Below are positions 25,271 to 36,538 of a stretch of 48,068 bases of DNA, piece by piece; within the stretch, counting starts at the first letter, position 1; every line of letters starts with the position of its first letter. The notes under the pieces are model-generated. The model was not told the origin of the DNA and searched no databases. It saw only the letters and a program-made list of their open reading frames with translations. This DNA is from Bilabrum cf. latius (taxonomy: Eukaryota > Bigyra: Bicosoecida > Bigyra > Bicosoecida). Both the position numbers and the translations under genes were made by a program. The stretch is taken from the NCBI GenBank assembly GCA_965178125.1, contig CBCXTV010000010.1, positions 1-48,068 on the forward strand, given 5' to 3'.

Positions 25271-26195
25271 CCCCCCAGGATTTCGCCAAAAATGGCCGAT
25301 CCGCACAAGGAATTTAAGTTGCGGCGACACAGCTCGGACCCCGGCTTTTTTTTGGCTGTTTCGGGGCCCCAAGAGGGCTCCCGGCCCCAAAAAGGGCAAA
25401 ACGCGAGGTTGTGGTGGAAAAAATGGGCCCCAAGGAGCCCCCAAACGACGCAAAACGCCACGTTGTGGTGGATTTTAGAGCCCCTAAATCGCCCAAAAAA
25501 GACGCAAAACGCCACGTGGTGGTGGATTTTAGAGCCCCTAAATCGCCAAAAAAGACGCAAAACGCCACGTTGTAGTGGATTTTAGAGCCCCTAAATCGCC
25601 CAAAAAAGACGCAAAACGCCACGTTGTGGTGTTTTTTTTGAGCGTTTTCGGGGGGCTCGGAAGGGGACCCCCCCAGGATTTGGCCAAAAATGGCCGATCC
25701 ACACAAGGACTTTAAGTTGCGGCGACACAGTTCGGGCCCCGGTTTGTTTTTGCGGTTTGGGGGCCCCGAGAGGGCTCCCGGCCCCAAAAAGGGCAAAACG
25801 CGAGGTTGTGGTGGAAAAAATGGGCCCCAGGCAGCCCCCAAACGACGCAAAACGCCACGTTGTGGTGGATTTTAGAGCCCCTAAATCGCCCAAAAAAGAC
25901 GCAAAACGCCACGTTGTGGTGGATTTTAGAGCCCCTAAATCGCCCCAAAGAGACGCAAAACGCCACGTTGTAGTGGATTTTAGAGCCCCTAAACCGCCCT
26001 AAAAAGACGCAAAACGCCACGTTGTGGTGTTTTTTTTGAGCGTTTTGGGGGGGCCCGGAAGGGGACCCCCCCAGGATTTGGCCAAAAATGGCCGATCCAC
26101 ACAAGGAATTTAAGTTGCGGCGACACAGTTCGGGCCCCGGGGTTTGTTTTGCTGTTTGGGGGCCCCAAGAGGGCTCCCGGGAGGCCCTAGAGTGG
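25271..26195 (+). repeat. Satellite of 398-base units with 54-base sub-repeats
   Basis: The block CCAGGATTTSGCCAAAAATG recurs with its ATGGCCGATCC at 25292, 25690 and 26088, exactly 398 bases apart; the third unit is truncated. Units 1 and 2 each contain four GACGCAAAACGCCACG sub-repeats (25447, 25501, 25554, 25608; 25844, 25898, 25952, 26006), spaced 53-54 bases and each followed by TGGATTTTAGAGCCCCTAAA except the last. Reading frames here are repeat artefacts. It is not a CRISPR array: the spacers are themselves repeats. Confidence 0.9.
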
Positions 26196-26197
26196 CC

Positions 26198-26375
26198 CTT
26201 CTCCGCTTCAATTCCTGTCCCAAATCCGATTCCCATTTCGAGACCGAAAAAGGTGACCCGGAAAACGACGGTACTCTCCGTCACTCCATCTGGCGGCGAA
26301 AATTGCCTCAGTTTCCGGTCCCCGATTCCGGGCCCAGGGACCCCCGAAATTCCCGATTCCGCGCAGTGCCGAAAG
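26198..26375 (+). repeat. Dispersed repeat family, longest copy
   Basis: Starts CTCCGCTTCAATTCCTGTCC and ends near CGATTCCGCGCAGTGCC. The first 80 bases match 24605-24691 and the whole resembles 128-270 more distantly. Confidence 0.65.
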
Positions 26376-27829
26376 CTCGACATAAACCACAAACACGACA
26401 CACAACACAACACGATAGCGCCTCCCCACGCGCGGGATTGGGTCCTTCCGCTCGCTGCATGTGAGCTGCAGTGTGTTCTTGCCGGGAATGTCACTGGAAG
26501 TCGCGCTGCAGTCTGCTCAGGGCGCCTTATGACCATGAAGGCGTCTCAGCACCCGCGACGGCAAGAGGGGGCACGCACGACGTTGCGAAGCACCCGCCCT
26601 GGGTGAAGAAACTGCGTATCCACAGGAGTCACGTTCAGGTGCGCGAGAATTGGAAAGGCGGGGTAACTGGTGCAGAGGAGCTTGTTCGCAGCGCGGCTTC
26701 CACCAGCGCCGCTGACGGTAAGATGCATCGGTCTCGGTACATGAGTCGGCACGGTGTTGCGTGATTGACTTCACGATGCGGGAGTGTGCAGCCTTCCGCA
26801 GCGGGAGAATTGTATCTCCCCACGACCGCCGAAAAAAAAAAAGGCTATGCTGGACTCGTTCCAGGGAAGGCTATGCGATGAGTATCTCTAGGCGCTTTCC
26901 GGAAGACCCACCCACTACACGCTGGTCAGCCCTCCCAAGCGGGAGTGAACCGCGGAGCCGCGGGCCCGTGAGCGCTGCTGCTACGATCATTTCTGCCCGT
27001 TTGACTCTCGCCCACTCTTGCCGTGACCAAAGACGCGCAGATCCTTATGACGCATGACACCTCGTCGAGGTGTCGAGACTGCCTCACATTCCCGTTACGG
27101 AGACCCACAGCACTGCGACAACGAAATCGGTCACGAAGAGAGCAAGAGGCCGCGCACCTGAGCATCACAAAAACCCCGACAGACATAAACAACACCGTAC
27201 CGTGAAGTCCCTGCGACGAGGGGATGCTAAGCGGCTCCCACGGCGGCTCCTCTGCGGGAGAAGCTGCCGCAGACCTCGAGATGGGATGCACATGATTGCG
27301 AAGATTGCGGAACTCGTCCGAAGCCGGTCGCACGAGGGTCACAGCGAATGGAGGCATATCTATGAAATAGAGTCTGCGTGCAAAGCAGCATTCCAAACGA
27401 TCGTCCGCATTCTTCCGAGCAAATCCTTGGGAGCACACATCCTGCGGACGACATCTCTTTTCTGTCCACCCCAGCGTACTCCCCGCACACACTTCTCGCG
27501 AATGATTGAGAATTCTGTGCGGCACATGTAATATCAGGCTACCATGATACGCGGAATGGCGTGCTATTGCTCGCACGTTCGTGCGCCCCCTTCCGAATGC
27601 GCTTACCACATCACTATGTTCGTCGGCAACCGTATACACCGTAGGGGTCTTCCCTCCGACACCAAGCGTACACGACTGGCCGTAATAGCGCAGCGTAGAT
27701 GTTTCGGACGTCGCCCAGGACAAGTGTCGACGCCCGGTTCGTCACGATCACTACGTGTGCACTTCACTCACCGCCCTCCAGCCGCTAGACTTCTTTTGGA
27801 ACGCGACATCCTACGACGCGCTATGACAC
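26376..27829. other. End of region B, no supported gene
   Basis: I see no convincing gene. The longest frame (minus strand, 26926-27723) starts at TTG and has no recognisable motif. Notable short features are an A11 run near 26833 and a palindrome GACACCTCG-T-CGAGGTGTC at 27056-27074. Region A then restarts at 27830. Confidence 0.5.
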
Positions 27830-29169
27830 GTAGCCGTAAACCGCAGACGGCCTCGCGTTCACTGCTTGCAGCGCAAGAGCGTGAACGAGAACCGCCCGCG
27901 TGGCACACCTTCGCAGGCGCGGAAGACAAAAAGTTCCTTCTAAGCTTGTATTCGGGTCCGAAAGCCAAATTCCACTTCGGGGTCGAGAAGGGCGACCCGG
28001 GAAATCACCGTACGCTCTGTGAATCCATTTCCCGGGGAAAGTCCCCGAGTTCCCGCTACCCGGTCCCAGGCCCAGCGACCCAGGAAAGTTCCCGTCCCCC
28101 CGCATGCGGAAACCTCCCACGAAGCACGCCCACCTCACGCTTCACACGCAAAAGTCCAGGAGTCAAATCCATTCCGGACCCAGCAGTTCACCCCCCGTGA
28201 CGATTGGGAAAGGCTCTTGCACACACCTTCTCGTCCGAGCAGTCTATGGAGCACACGCCTGTCTTCGTTGCCTTTTCCGGCCAAAAATGCAGGGAGTTCG
28301 AAGGGGAAGTAGCAAACGCGGAAGACCGCTTTCGAAACGCAGGTGCTCAGGGAAAAACAACCAGAGCGTCCCTGATCCTCGGCAGAGCCGTCCAGGAGGG
28401 ACGGGCACGGACGGGCATCGCAGATCTTGCAGCGCCACCATTCGCCGGGATGGGCGACCGGACGAGGGCGACCACAAGTACGTAGCGTGCGACGTCCGTC
28501 AGTCGCCATGTTGCGCTCATTCGCTTTCGCGGCACGACTTCCAGGGCCGGCCTTACTCACTCCTCGGAGTCCGCGTGTGGATTCTCCCCTGCGCACGATC
28601 TGCCGCTCTAGATGCTACACAAAGATCCCGCTCGGATGACCCCCTCTGTGCATTCTGCAAGATTTTACGCGCCTCCATTCAATGCGCGAAGCATGCACCG
28701 CAGCAGTCTGAGTCCGGTGACCACCTTCAATAGCGTGGGACAAATTCCGTCCGCGATGTGCATTCGGGCATGCTCCCCTTTCCGAGTCTCTGTGACCCGT
28801 AGTGCGTCCGCGGCCAACGACTCAGGACTCCACGATGGTACGCACGAGTTGCATTCCTTGCACGAAGCGTGCGGAGAGAAAGCGATGCTCAGACATCGAG
28901 GCGCTTGGAGGGTCTGCACACGACATGCTTCGAGAGGCCATGCAAACATGCGAAACCAGAACTGAGGTTCCTCATCGTTCCTGCTGTCGAGCGCTCAATT
29001 GGGGCATCGGAGCAGGACGAAGCTCGCGAAGAGAGGACGCGGGTGTCCCCATCCAAAAATCCGCCGCCTTCAAGGCTCATGTTCCCGGATCCTGCATTCG
29101 CGAGTTTCGGGAGCAGAAGTGCAAGATCGCCGCTGGACACACAGCGCATGCCATTTCCCGTCTCTGGAG
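27830..29169. other. Lead-in to glycosyltransferase, copy 2
   Basis: Equivalent to 1-1340, including the dispersed repeat at 27957-28099. Differs at two sites (131 A to G; 1183 T to G). No gene supported. Confidence 0.5.
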
Positions 29170-31731
29170 ATGTCGGGCTTCCAGGCGCAATTCGGACACC
29201 ATCGCCAGGACCTCGGGAAGATGACATGCCTGCTGATCTGCAGGGAAGAGTCCCGCTTCGAGGAGTGGCGACAAAAAAAAGGGGCGCGAGAACTCCACGA
29301 GCACATGGGAGCGGTCCTTCGGCTCCCCAATCCAGTGTTTCCGCAGACCGACAGGGACCCAGATGGACGCGACATCGTCAAAGACCAGGCCCTCTTGGAT
29401 ATCTTCTCCGGCAAGATAACGGACTGGATCAAATACAATCCGGCCACTCTTGGGGCGATCCAATCCCATCGAAACGCATGGCTGTGGGCTGAGAACCACA
29501 CGCCGACGGAATGGCTCATGGTTGTCGAGGATGATATCGAACCTCGCGAAGCATGCGTGGATCGGCTACTCGTAGTTCTTCACGCCATCGCGAAAAACCC
29601 CAAGGTGACGCAGATGGCCATGTTAGCGGGGTCAGAAGCACCGAGAATGGTCAGCCTCCAGCGCGGAAACTCCACCTCCATCCACAATTGCGAGCGCCTC
29701 TTGGACGTGCGGACCTATCCGGCGCACTGGGTAGACAACACATTTGTGGTCCCCTACCACGTCGGCATGGGCCTAAAGTGGTATCTCATCAGCCCGGAGG
29801 GGAGGAAGGCGCTCCTGAAGATGCGGATCCCGAACCGAAGCTTCGAACGCTGCGTCTGGCGCCGCATCTTCGACACGTTCCAAGGGCCGGTATGGAAGTG
29901 GGAAGATTGCCTCCGCATGACATCTGTGCTGGCAGCCAGCCCGGTCCTCGCATCGACTCCCGAGAGCATGGACACGGAGTGGGGGGGCTCGGGACGACGA
30001 AGTGCGGATGCAGGGCACAGTATGAAACCGTACATAATGATCGACCCGAGTGACGACTGGACTCTTGGCGAGCGATTAAACACATTGTCCGTCGTGATGT
30101 CCGTGTGCGCGGCCCTGAGTTGGGGGGTTGTCCTCGTCTGGGAAAAAACAGAGCGCGTGCCCATCTCCTACGAAGACTTGTGCGGTGTTCACGAGCACGC
30201 CGGCGAAACCAACACGTTCGTCCACCTCCTCCAGGACAAACGCGGCGGGTCGTATTCGTACTTCCTGAGGTACGGAGACATCCGCATCCACGTGGTGCAG
30301 CCGATGATGTGCATCCCCACCCTCGACAGAATGCTCGACATGGTAGCCATGAAGAGGCCCAAGATGAACACCCTGCCTCCCTTGAAATGGCAGACCGCTC
30401 GATGGATCCAAGTCAAGCAGAAGTGGATCGATAAACTCCACACGGAGATGCCGGGGGCCGAGCTGCCCTCATGGCTGGAGTGGCCACCCTCAACCCACGC
30501 GCTTGTCCTCTGCGACGACAGGGACTTGGCGGCGCATAGCCTCGAGGGGAGATGCCAAGAGGAGCAGCAGGAGTGGATGAACGGCGGGAAGGACAACAGC
30601 ATCCAGTACTACATCCTTGAGGCAAAGCAGGCGCTGCAGAACGAGTTGGAAGACATCCTAAAGGGGGACAGCAGCTCGCGCCTCGTCGTGATCCGCATGA
30701 CAACCAAACCGCTGGGACAGGTCTGGGTGGGCATGATGAAGCACCTCACGAAGCAGTTCAGGGAGCGCATCATAACGCCAACGTTCCTCCTCCCGAAAAT
30801 GATCCCCAAAAGGAGGCACGACGAGAAGAACCCGAGTGATGATTGGATTACTTGGGGAGCATCCTTGGCGAAAACCGTGGGCCTCCTCACGCTCATACCT
30901 CCGATGCAAGTGCACTATCCCATCATGAGCTGGACCGTGGCCTGGAACCACTTCATGTTTAAGGGCAGGACTGCCACGGACACCGTGATCCCAGACGTCA
31001 TCCGAACTCTGTACGCTCCGCACAAGAGCAACAGGAAGCAGCTCCTCAAGAACGGCCCGCTGTGCCAGACGAGGCGCGCCGTGCTGGACTCGCCCGCACT
31101 GGAGGACATTGCGAACAACTACTCAAGGGCCAAGGACAAGACCTATAACCTCTTGAGCTATTCCAAATGGTTTGCCGAGGAAGCCATGTGGCACATGATC
31201 CAGTACGCCGAAAGCACGCAGTGCATCGTCGACCCGTTCGTGAGCCGCCAGTGCCAAAAGGTCTTCGAGCACATCCCCTCGGACGACATCGGCCATGCGG
31301 ACGCCCGGCTCCGGTACAACCTTCAGGATGCCGACGACCGAGGTTACCGCTTCAACGCGGGGCATCTCTACACCGCGGTGCAGGGCATCAAAACGGTGAA
31401 CATCGCATACAACAAGTGGCTCACCGAGCAGGCACAGAGTCATTCCGAATGGAGCTGGGGCAAAACGTTCATCAAGCTTGTGATCAACCAGTGGCGGCAG
31501 CAGCAGGGCAGTGAGCCGTATGACGTGGACGAGGAGGAGTACGTGAGCCTTCCGCGGACCTTCCACGGGAATTCGTTGAAGCTCGCGAGGAGCGCAAGCC
31601 TCAAGGACACGAGATCCTGCTCCAGATCGCCCTCATCCTATTCCAGGTCGCCCTCCACCAACAGGACTGAGGCACAGCCTTCGAAGAGAGCGCGCCTGAC
31701 CCCGGCACCCGGCGTAAAGCACGAGCCCTGA
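29170..31731 (+). CDS. Two-domain glycosyltransferase-like protein, copy 2
   Basis: Same 853-aa protein as at 1341 with eight amino-acid differences: E166G, L233I, C457S, D521G, Q645E, H664Y, K678Q and S821P. One silent change lies in the EDD motif (GAA to GAG at residue 120). The seven-G run joining the modules is kept. At the three variable sites covered by the region B copy (residues 120, 166, 233), the region B copy agrees with this copy, not with copy 1. Eight replacements to one silent change is a skewed ratio for functional coding sequence; read error, relaxed constraint or recombination are all possible. Confidence 0.6.
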   Translation: MSGFQAQFGHHRQDLGKMTCLLICREESRFEEWRQKKGARELHEHMGAVLRLPNPVFPQTDRDPDGRDIVKDQALLDIFSGKITDWIKYNPATLGAIQSHRNAWLWAENHTPTEWLMVVEDDIEPREACVDRLLVVLHAIAKNPKVTQMAMLAGSEAPRMVSLQRGNSTSIHNCERLLDVRTYPAHWVDNTFVVPYHVGMGLKWYLISPEGRKALLKMRIPNRSFERCVWRRIFDTFQGPVWKWEDCLRMTSVLAASPVLASTPESMDTEWGGSGRRSADAGHSMKPYIMIDPSDDWTLGERLNTLSVVMSVCAALSWGVVLVWEKTERVPISYEDLCGVHEHAGETNTFVHLLQDKRGGSYSYFLRYGDIRIHVVQPMMCIPTLDRMLDMVAMKRPKMNTLPPLKWQTARWIQVKQKWIDKLHTEMPGAELPSWLEWPPSTHALVLCDDRDLAAHSLEGRCQEEQQEWMNGGKDNSIQYYILEAKQALQNELEDILKGDSSSRLVVIRMTTKPLGQVWVGMMKHLTKQFRERIITPTFLLPKMIPKRRHDEKNPSDDWITWGASLAKTVGLLTLIPPMQVHYPIMSWTVAWNHFMFKGRTATDTVIPDVIRTLYAPHKSNRKQLLKNGPLCQTRRAVLDSPALEDIANNYSRAKDKTYNLLSYSKWFAEEAMWHMIQYAESTQCIVDPFVSRQCQKVFEHIPSDDIGHADARLRYNLQDADDRGYRFNAGHLYTAVQGIKTVNIAYNKWLTEQAQSHSEWSWGKTFIKLVINQWRQQQGSEPYDVDEEEYVSLPRTFHGNSLKLARSASLKDTRSCSRSPSSYSRSPSTNRTEAQPSKRARLTPAPGVKHEP

Positions 31732-32606
31732 CGACGAAATGCCGCGGAACAGCGCGTTGCGAGGAGACAAAGCTCCGCAGGCAACAGCAGAAGGCCGCCG
31801 AGCGCCGGAGTTGGAGGGTCACATAGTTCCATCGGTCCCATTCTCTCCGGAAGTCGCATAGCACGTGGAGATCCGCATGCTCTCGGTGCATGAACGCTGG
31901 CAGCACGCAGTGCCAAAGTCGCAAAGCTCTTCAGAGTCACAAGTCCAGAAGTTCTTCTGCCAATGTGTGTCCTCTTCCCGCTCATGTGTGCATCCTCGGA
32001 GGAAGTCTGGAGATGACAGGACCCAGCACGCACCACATCAGAAGTCCTTTTTTAAAGCGGCATCGTCAGAAAAAAATCTGGAACGCCCTTCCGCAAAAAA
32101 GAGTGCTGCCCACAGAAAAAAGGGAAACACCTGAGGCCCCAGAAGCCAAAGGGAGGACCGCGAAGGACGCAGTTTCGAGGTCACACTTTCCGGGACCAGT
32201 TTTGAGCCCAAAAAGGGGTACACAAGAGGAAAACACGATGCGGGAGGCTTGAAATTGTCACCGAAAACGGGCCCAAAATTGGGACCCCTTTTTCGCAAAT
32301 TTCGCAGCATCCAGACGACCCAGAAAGGCTTTCCCAGGCGCCGCCTCGAAGCTCACCTTCTCGCATGCAACCATGACGCACCCCCCACCTCCTCATGCAG
32401 ACGCGTCTGAGAGACCCCGCAGTGGAACTTCTCCCATTCTGCGCAGGAAGCACTTCAGTCTACAAGGACCCGCGCACTTCTTACCGCACCACCTCCATGT
32501 GAAAGCACTTCTCGCTGAGTTTTTTTTGGGCCCAGGAATACAGCAACTGCCAGAAGCTTCGCACAGAAAAGCAGCCCGCTCAGGAAGCAAACTCACTGCA
32601 CACCCC
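31732..32606. other. Intergenic stretch, copy 2
   Basis: Equivalent to 3903-4777, with the 10-bp inverted repeat at 32210-32219 and 32284-32293. No difference from copy 1 noticed. Confidence 0.4.
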
Positions 32607-33077
32607 ATGGCGAGCGACGCAGAACCGGAGGACGCAATGCGGCTCGACTCCCCTAGAGATGCGGATGCAGCGGCGCCACCCGAAGCGACGGAGGCAGGAT
32701 CACAGAAACCAGATCATGCGCAGCAGTTCTTCGAGGAGCCCTGCCCGAAAGACGGACACATGGAAGCGCTAGAGAAGACCGCCAAGACGGACGAACCTGG
32801 CGACACACCCTTGTTCGTCGACAAGTGGACGGCAGCGATCACACGCCTTACCGAGGAGCGCAAGGCTCTCAAGCTCGAGCAGCGGGCTAAAACGAAGGCC
32901 ATCCGCAAAACCATCCGGCAGAAAAGGCGCACCATGAAGAACGCCAAAAAACTCACAGACGACGAGCTCGCCCAAATCGTGCTAGACAGGAAGATCTTGC
33001 AGTTGGTGCAAAAAGAAGAGATCGCAGCACGCAGCTCCGCCAACTCCTCAACGAGCCAGGCGAAGTCGACCTTGTGA
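32607..33077 (+). CDS. Basic coiled-coil protein, copy 2
   Basis: Identical 156-aa product to 4778-5248. The unchanged sequence contrasts with the variable glycosyltransferase next door. Function unknown; charged helical segment from about residue 75. Confidence 0.5.
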   Translation: MASDAEPEDAMRLDSPRDADAAAPPEATEAGSQKPDHAQQFFEEPCPKDGHMEALEKTAKTDEPGDTPLFVDKWTAAITRLTEERKALKLEQRAKTKAIRKTIRQKRRTMKNAKKLTDDELAQIVLDRKILQLVQKEEIAARSSANSSTSQAKSTL

Positions 33078-34252
33078 GAAGCGCTTCCCGTGTTCAGAGA
33101 ACCGAGGATTACAGATAGACCCCGCGTCACAGAAGCCATCGCAAGAGGGCAGAGCGTCAAGTACAGCGCAGTCTTGACGGACACAGATAGCCCGAGCAGC
33201 ACAAAGCAGCGGATGCGGCTGCCCAGCGGAGTCGCGCACTCGGACAGCATACACGGGACGTGCTGGCAGAAATCACTCAGTCCGCGAGCACCGTCGTCAA
33301 GAGCACGGGAGGGGCAGACTCGACATGCACAACTTTGAAAAACGGGAGGGGCACGAAAGGAAGACAAATTTGGCATTAATCCTTGATTACCCCCGCCCCC
33401 CCGTAGAATCAGAGCGAGCAGATATGCTCGGAAGGTCCGGGGGGCAGTCGCAGAAAAGTGCACGCGAAAATAAGAGGAAAGGAGACCCCCCAAACCTGCG
33501 TAGTGCGACCCTCGGGGGTACCCTCTAAGGTACTAAGAATCCTTCCCCCGAAAATCGCACTACCTCGGGCCACAACGTGGGCGGAAGCGGAAAAAAGCCG
33601 AGCACTACCGTGAAAAAATCCTGCATTTTACAGGAAAATCGGAGCACTACGTGTCAAAAACTGGGGGTTTTTGAGCTTTTTTTTCCAGAAAAACGGCATT
33701 TTTTTATGTAAAAACCGCGCGAAACGAGCACTACCGAGCACTACCTCGCCTCCTCCAGTCGTGTTTCGCATTTTTTTCGCTGGCCGAAAATGTCTCCGAA
33801 GGCGCTGCCTCGAGGGGGGTTCCGATGGCTGATTTTGGGCGTTCGGTTGTCGATTTCGCGTGCATTTCAGGTTGTCGGCGAGGCCTTTTTGGCGTATGTC
33901 GCAGGTTCGGATGCCCTCGAACGTCGTGCCTCATGTGGTATTCGCCGGTTTCTATGTTCGAGAAGGCGGTCGGTCGGTCATCCTCTCTGGCAGGCTCCGA
34001 AGTGCGTTTGTGATCGTGCTAATTGCAACGCCATGCTTTCCTTCGTTGGCTTCGAGAATCCTTCCCTCGGAAGCGGTACTACCTCGCCCAGGGCGGCACG
34101 AGCTGCAGACTCAGCTGCCTCGGTGCTCATGTGTGTCCCGTGTCAGCAGTTTCGGTGTTTCGAACAGCAAGGATTCTGGGCATTGCGTGTCGGAGGCAAG
34201 TGTTCTATCTTGAGGCATTCCGCGATTCGTCGAAGGATTATTTGCGCAAATA
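33078..34252. promoter_or_regulatory. Candidate origin and Rep leader, copy 2
   Basis: Carries the hairpin element (33439-33578), nested stem-loop (33500-33563) and iteron-like GCACTAC repeats (33557, 33602, 33644, 33728, 33738). All are unchanged from copy 1. The only difference seen in this intergenic stretch is 5552 T to C (33381), outside these structures. Confidence 0.5.
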
Positions 34253-36538
34253 ATGTCGGCTCCGTTCAAGGGCGAAACGATGAGTTTGTCTGTTGCCGAG
34301 TCGCTGAAGTCCCGAGTCGCATCCTGCTCCTGGGATCCCGCGTGGGTTTCCGCGAGCTGCGTGCCGTGCGATGGCCTCCCCACAAGCCAGGAGTCAGAAG
34401 CGTCCACGACGGCGACCTCTGCTTTGTTAGGGGTGTCCGAGGCGTCCTCAACGTGCTCGTGTGGCCTCGGTGTCTCCAATTCGGTGGCTGCAGCGCGCGC
34501 GGCCGCTGTCCCGAGTTTTGGCTTTGACGATGCGGAGAACGACTTCGACGCCAGTCTCGACATGATTGAGGCCTCATGCGAGGTCGCATGCGAGGCAGAA
34601 TGCGAGGGCGATCCGGGAGCCTGCTTGTTGTCCCACGGCAAGTCGAGCGGTCAGTGGCAGATCGGCGTAGTGGGTGAACGAGTCCTTTATGAGGGCCTCA
34701 GCGTTGAGGGCGACATTCCTGGCCGCGTTGCTGCCTCCGAAGCGCTCGCCGCGGGTGTCATCAATTTGGAACCCCCGTCAGAGGAAGTACTTTTGCCGGT
34801 GCAGCTTCTGCGGAGTAGTCAAGGTTACCGTGGGGTTCTGCCCATCGAGGATTCTGCGCCCGATGCGAGGGGGCGACCGCAGATGCTCATGCTTCCCGAT
34901 TTCGTGCCCCCCGTGAAGAGGCGGCGTCTTCGGCAGAAGTGCGACCCTGCTGAGGGCGATGCAGCACCGAGTCTTGCGGCTCATCTCGGACCTCCGCCCG
35001 CGGCTCGTGCCGCGGTCGGAGCGTCTGGGCCGCAGCGCTCGACTGGAAGGCCTTCGACTCGTCCGAGTGATAGTGTCATCTATCGTCTCCTGCGGGTTTT
35101 CCCTGACGATTTCAAGTTGGCGTTTCCGGCGTCGGTGTCACACCAGCGGAAGCGGTGCCTCATCAGGGAGGCGCTTCGCAATGTACCCGGTGACCGCATG
35201 TGCATCTTGAAAGACTGGGCTGCGGGGGCGGAGGACACTCCTTGCCAGCTTCGTTTCGAGGAGCTCTTCCCAGAGCTTGCGCGGCAGCGGGACGAAGTTG
35301 TGAGGAATCCGGGATCGCATTCAGTGCCCGTGGGCGAGATTGTGCCTGCGTCCGACAAGAACACGAGGCGGGGAAGGGCCGTGATGCTTACCTTTCACGG
35401 TCGCTGGGGTGTCGAAAAGGAGCCTGTGCGCGACATCATGTCGGCATCCGTGGCAAGGGGCGTCCTGAGGCGATTGGTTCTCGCGTCTCCGTTCTATGTG
35501 GAGCTTTGGGCCACCTTCAAGGCATGGGCGCAGGACATCGCGCGGCGGATGATGTGGCCTCAGCTGTCCATGAAAATGGAGCTCTCCCTGCACCGCAAGC
35601 ACGCCGCAAACTTGGTGCACTTCCACGTATGCATGACGGATTCCGAGAAGTCGCATCGTTGTCGCGTGGCGGAGGATTTCATGTGGGCCGGCAGCAGGCC
35701 GAATGTCGTGTACGGCTCCGGGCGGTCAGCGAAAGCGCAGGAACGTGGCGCGTCGGAGTTACACTATTATTGTCAAGCTCCCAAAGTCGGTGCGCTGCTT
35801 TGCGCCACGAACTACCGAGCCGGACGCGATTTCGTCGTCAATGGTAAGTTCGTGCACGCGTTGTTCGCACGCTTCAAAATGGATCCGGACGTCGCGAGAA
35901 GGGAACTCGTGGCGTATCGGTGTCGGGACGCCGAGAACTTAGTGCGCGCCATCGACTTCCACATACAGAATGCCGCGGAGAGGAGAGAGGTGTGCGCGCA
36001 GGCCGCGGTGCACGTAGTGACGAAGCTCCGCCCCTTTAAGGTGGTGCCCGAAGTCGAGAAGTGGCGCGAGAGCTATCGTCAGGAGTGGTTCGCGCACATG
36101 CGCTTCAAGTTCCTTGTCTTGGTGGGGGACTCCCGGTTCGGGAAGACAGTGTACGCGCGGAATCTCTTCGGGAGCGAAAGGACTCTTGTTGTGAACTGTC
36201 AGGGCAGTGTGGAACCTCCGCTCCGTGGCTTCGATCGAAGTCGGCATGTGGCCATTGTGTTCGACGAGGCAAATGCCCTGTGGGTCGTCAACAACAAACA
36301 GGTCTTTCAGGCTGGCCTTGACCCCTCCCTGCTCGGCCAGAGCAAGACGAACAGCCTCGCATACTCTGTGTGGCTCCACGGTATCGCCCTGATCATCTGC
36401 ACGAATTCGTGGGGCTCTGACGTGACGGAGTCGGTGGACCGCGAGTGGCTTGACAACAACTGTACGAAAGTGGAGGTGAAAGATCGGCTCTACTTCGACG
36501 AGGACTTGTTGTCTCTCACGGATGTGCAGAAGAGCTGA
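34253..36538 (+). CDS. rep: Rep (HUH endonuclease plus SF3 helicase), copy 2
   Basis: Same 761-aa protein as 6424-8709 with one difference, A255V, in the disordered N-terminal region. All motifs are unchanged: HFH 456-458, tyrosines 505/506, Walker A 625-632, Walker B D671-E672 and motif C N718. Two intact Rep genes in one array, or one gene on a circle, both fit. Confidence 0.88.
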   Translation: MSAPFKGETMSLSVAESLKSRVASCSWDPAWVSASCVPCDGLPTSQESEASTTATSALLGVSEASSTCSCGLGVSNSVAAARAAAVPSFGFDDAENDFDASLDMIEASCEVACEAECEGDPGACLLSHGKSSGQWQIGVVGERVLYEGLSVEGDIPGRVAASEALAAGVINLEPPSEEVLLPVQLLRSSQGYRGVLPIEDSAPDARGRPQMLMLPDFVPPVKRRRLRQKCDPAEGDAAPSLAAHLGPPPAARAAVGASGPQRSTGRPSTRPSDSVIYRLLRVFPDDFKLAFPASVSHQRKRCLIREALRNVPGDRMCILKDWAAGAEDTPCQLRFEELFPELARQRDEVVRNPGSHSVPVGEIVPASDKNTRRGRAVMLTFHGRWGVEKEPVRDIMSASVARGVLRRLVLASPFYVELWATFKAWAQDIARRMMWPQLSMKMELSLHRKHAANLVHFHVCMTDSEKSHRCRVAEDFMWAGSRPNVVYGSGRSAKAQERGASELHYYCQAPKVGALLCATNYRAGRDFVVNGKFVHALFARFKMDPDVARRELVAYRCRDAENLVRAIDFHIQNAAERREVCAQAAVHVVTKLRPFKVVPEVEKWRESYRQEWFAHMRFKFLVLVGDSRFGKTVYARNLFGSERTLVVNCQGSVEPPLRGFDRSRHVAIVFDEANALWVVNNKQVFQAGLDPSLLGQSKTNSLAYSVWLHGIALIICTNSWGSDVTESVDREWLDNNCTKVEVKDRLYFDEDLLSLTDVQKS

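Larger units (their letters stand above)
1..27829. repeat. 27.8-kb repeat unit, copy 1 (complete)
   Basis: The sequence at position 1 recurs at 27830, and every gene compared recurs at an offset of exactly 27829. Copy 1 is complete. It consists of region A (1-20239, present twice in the window) and region B (20240-27829, present once). By eye I found about 20 single-base differences between the two A copies and no length difference. The arrangement fits either a head-to-tail tandem array or a circular molecule of about 27.8 kb whose assembly or read went round 1.73 times. The substitutions argue that the two copies are different molecules or array members, unless they are read errors. Confidence 0.95.

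Noticed and set aside
25447-26020. Regular short repeats resembling a CRISPR array
   Set aside because: There are no unique spacers; the whole 54-base period is repeated, and the context is eukaryotic.
26926-27723. Minus-strand frame of 265 codons in region B
   Set aside because: It starts at TTG, has no recognisable domain or internal protein-like periodicity, and lies in a stretch with no related copy. It is probably chance.
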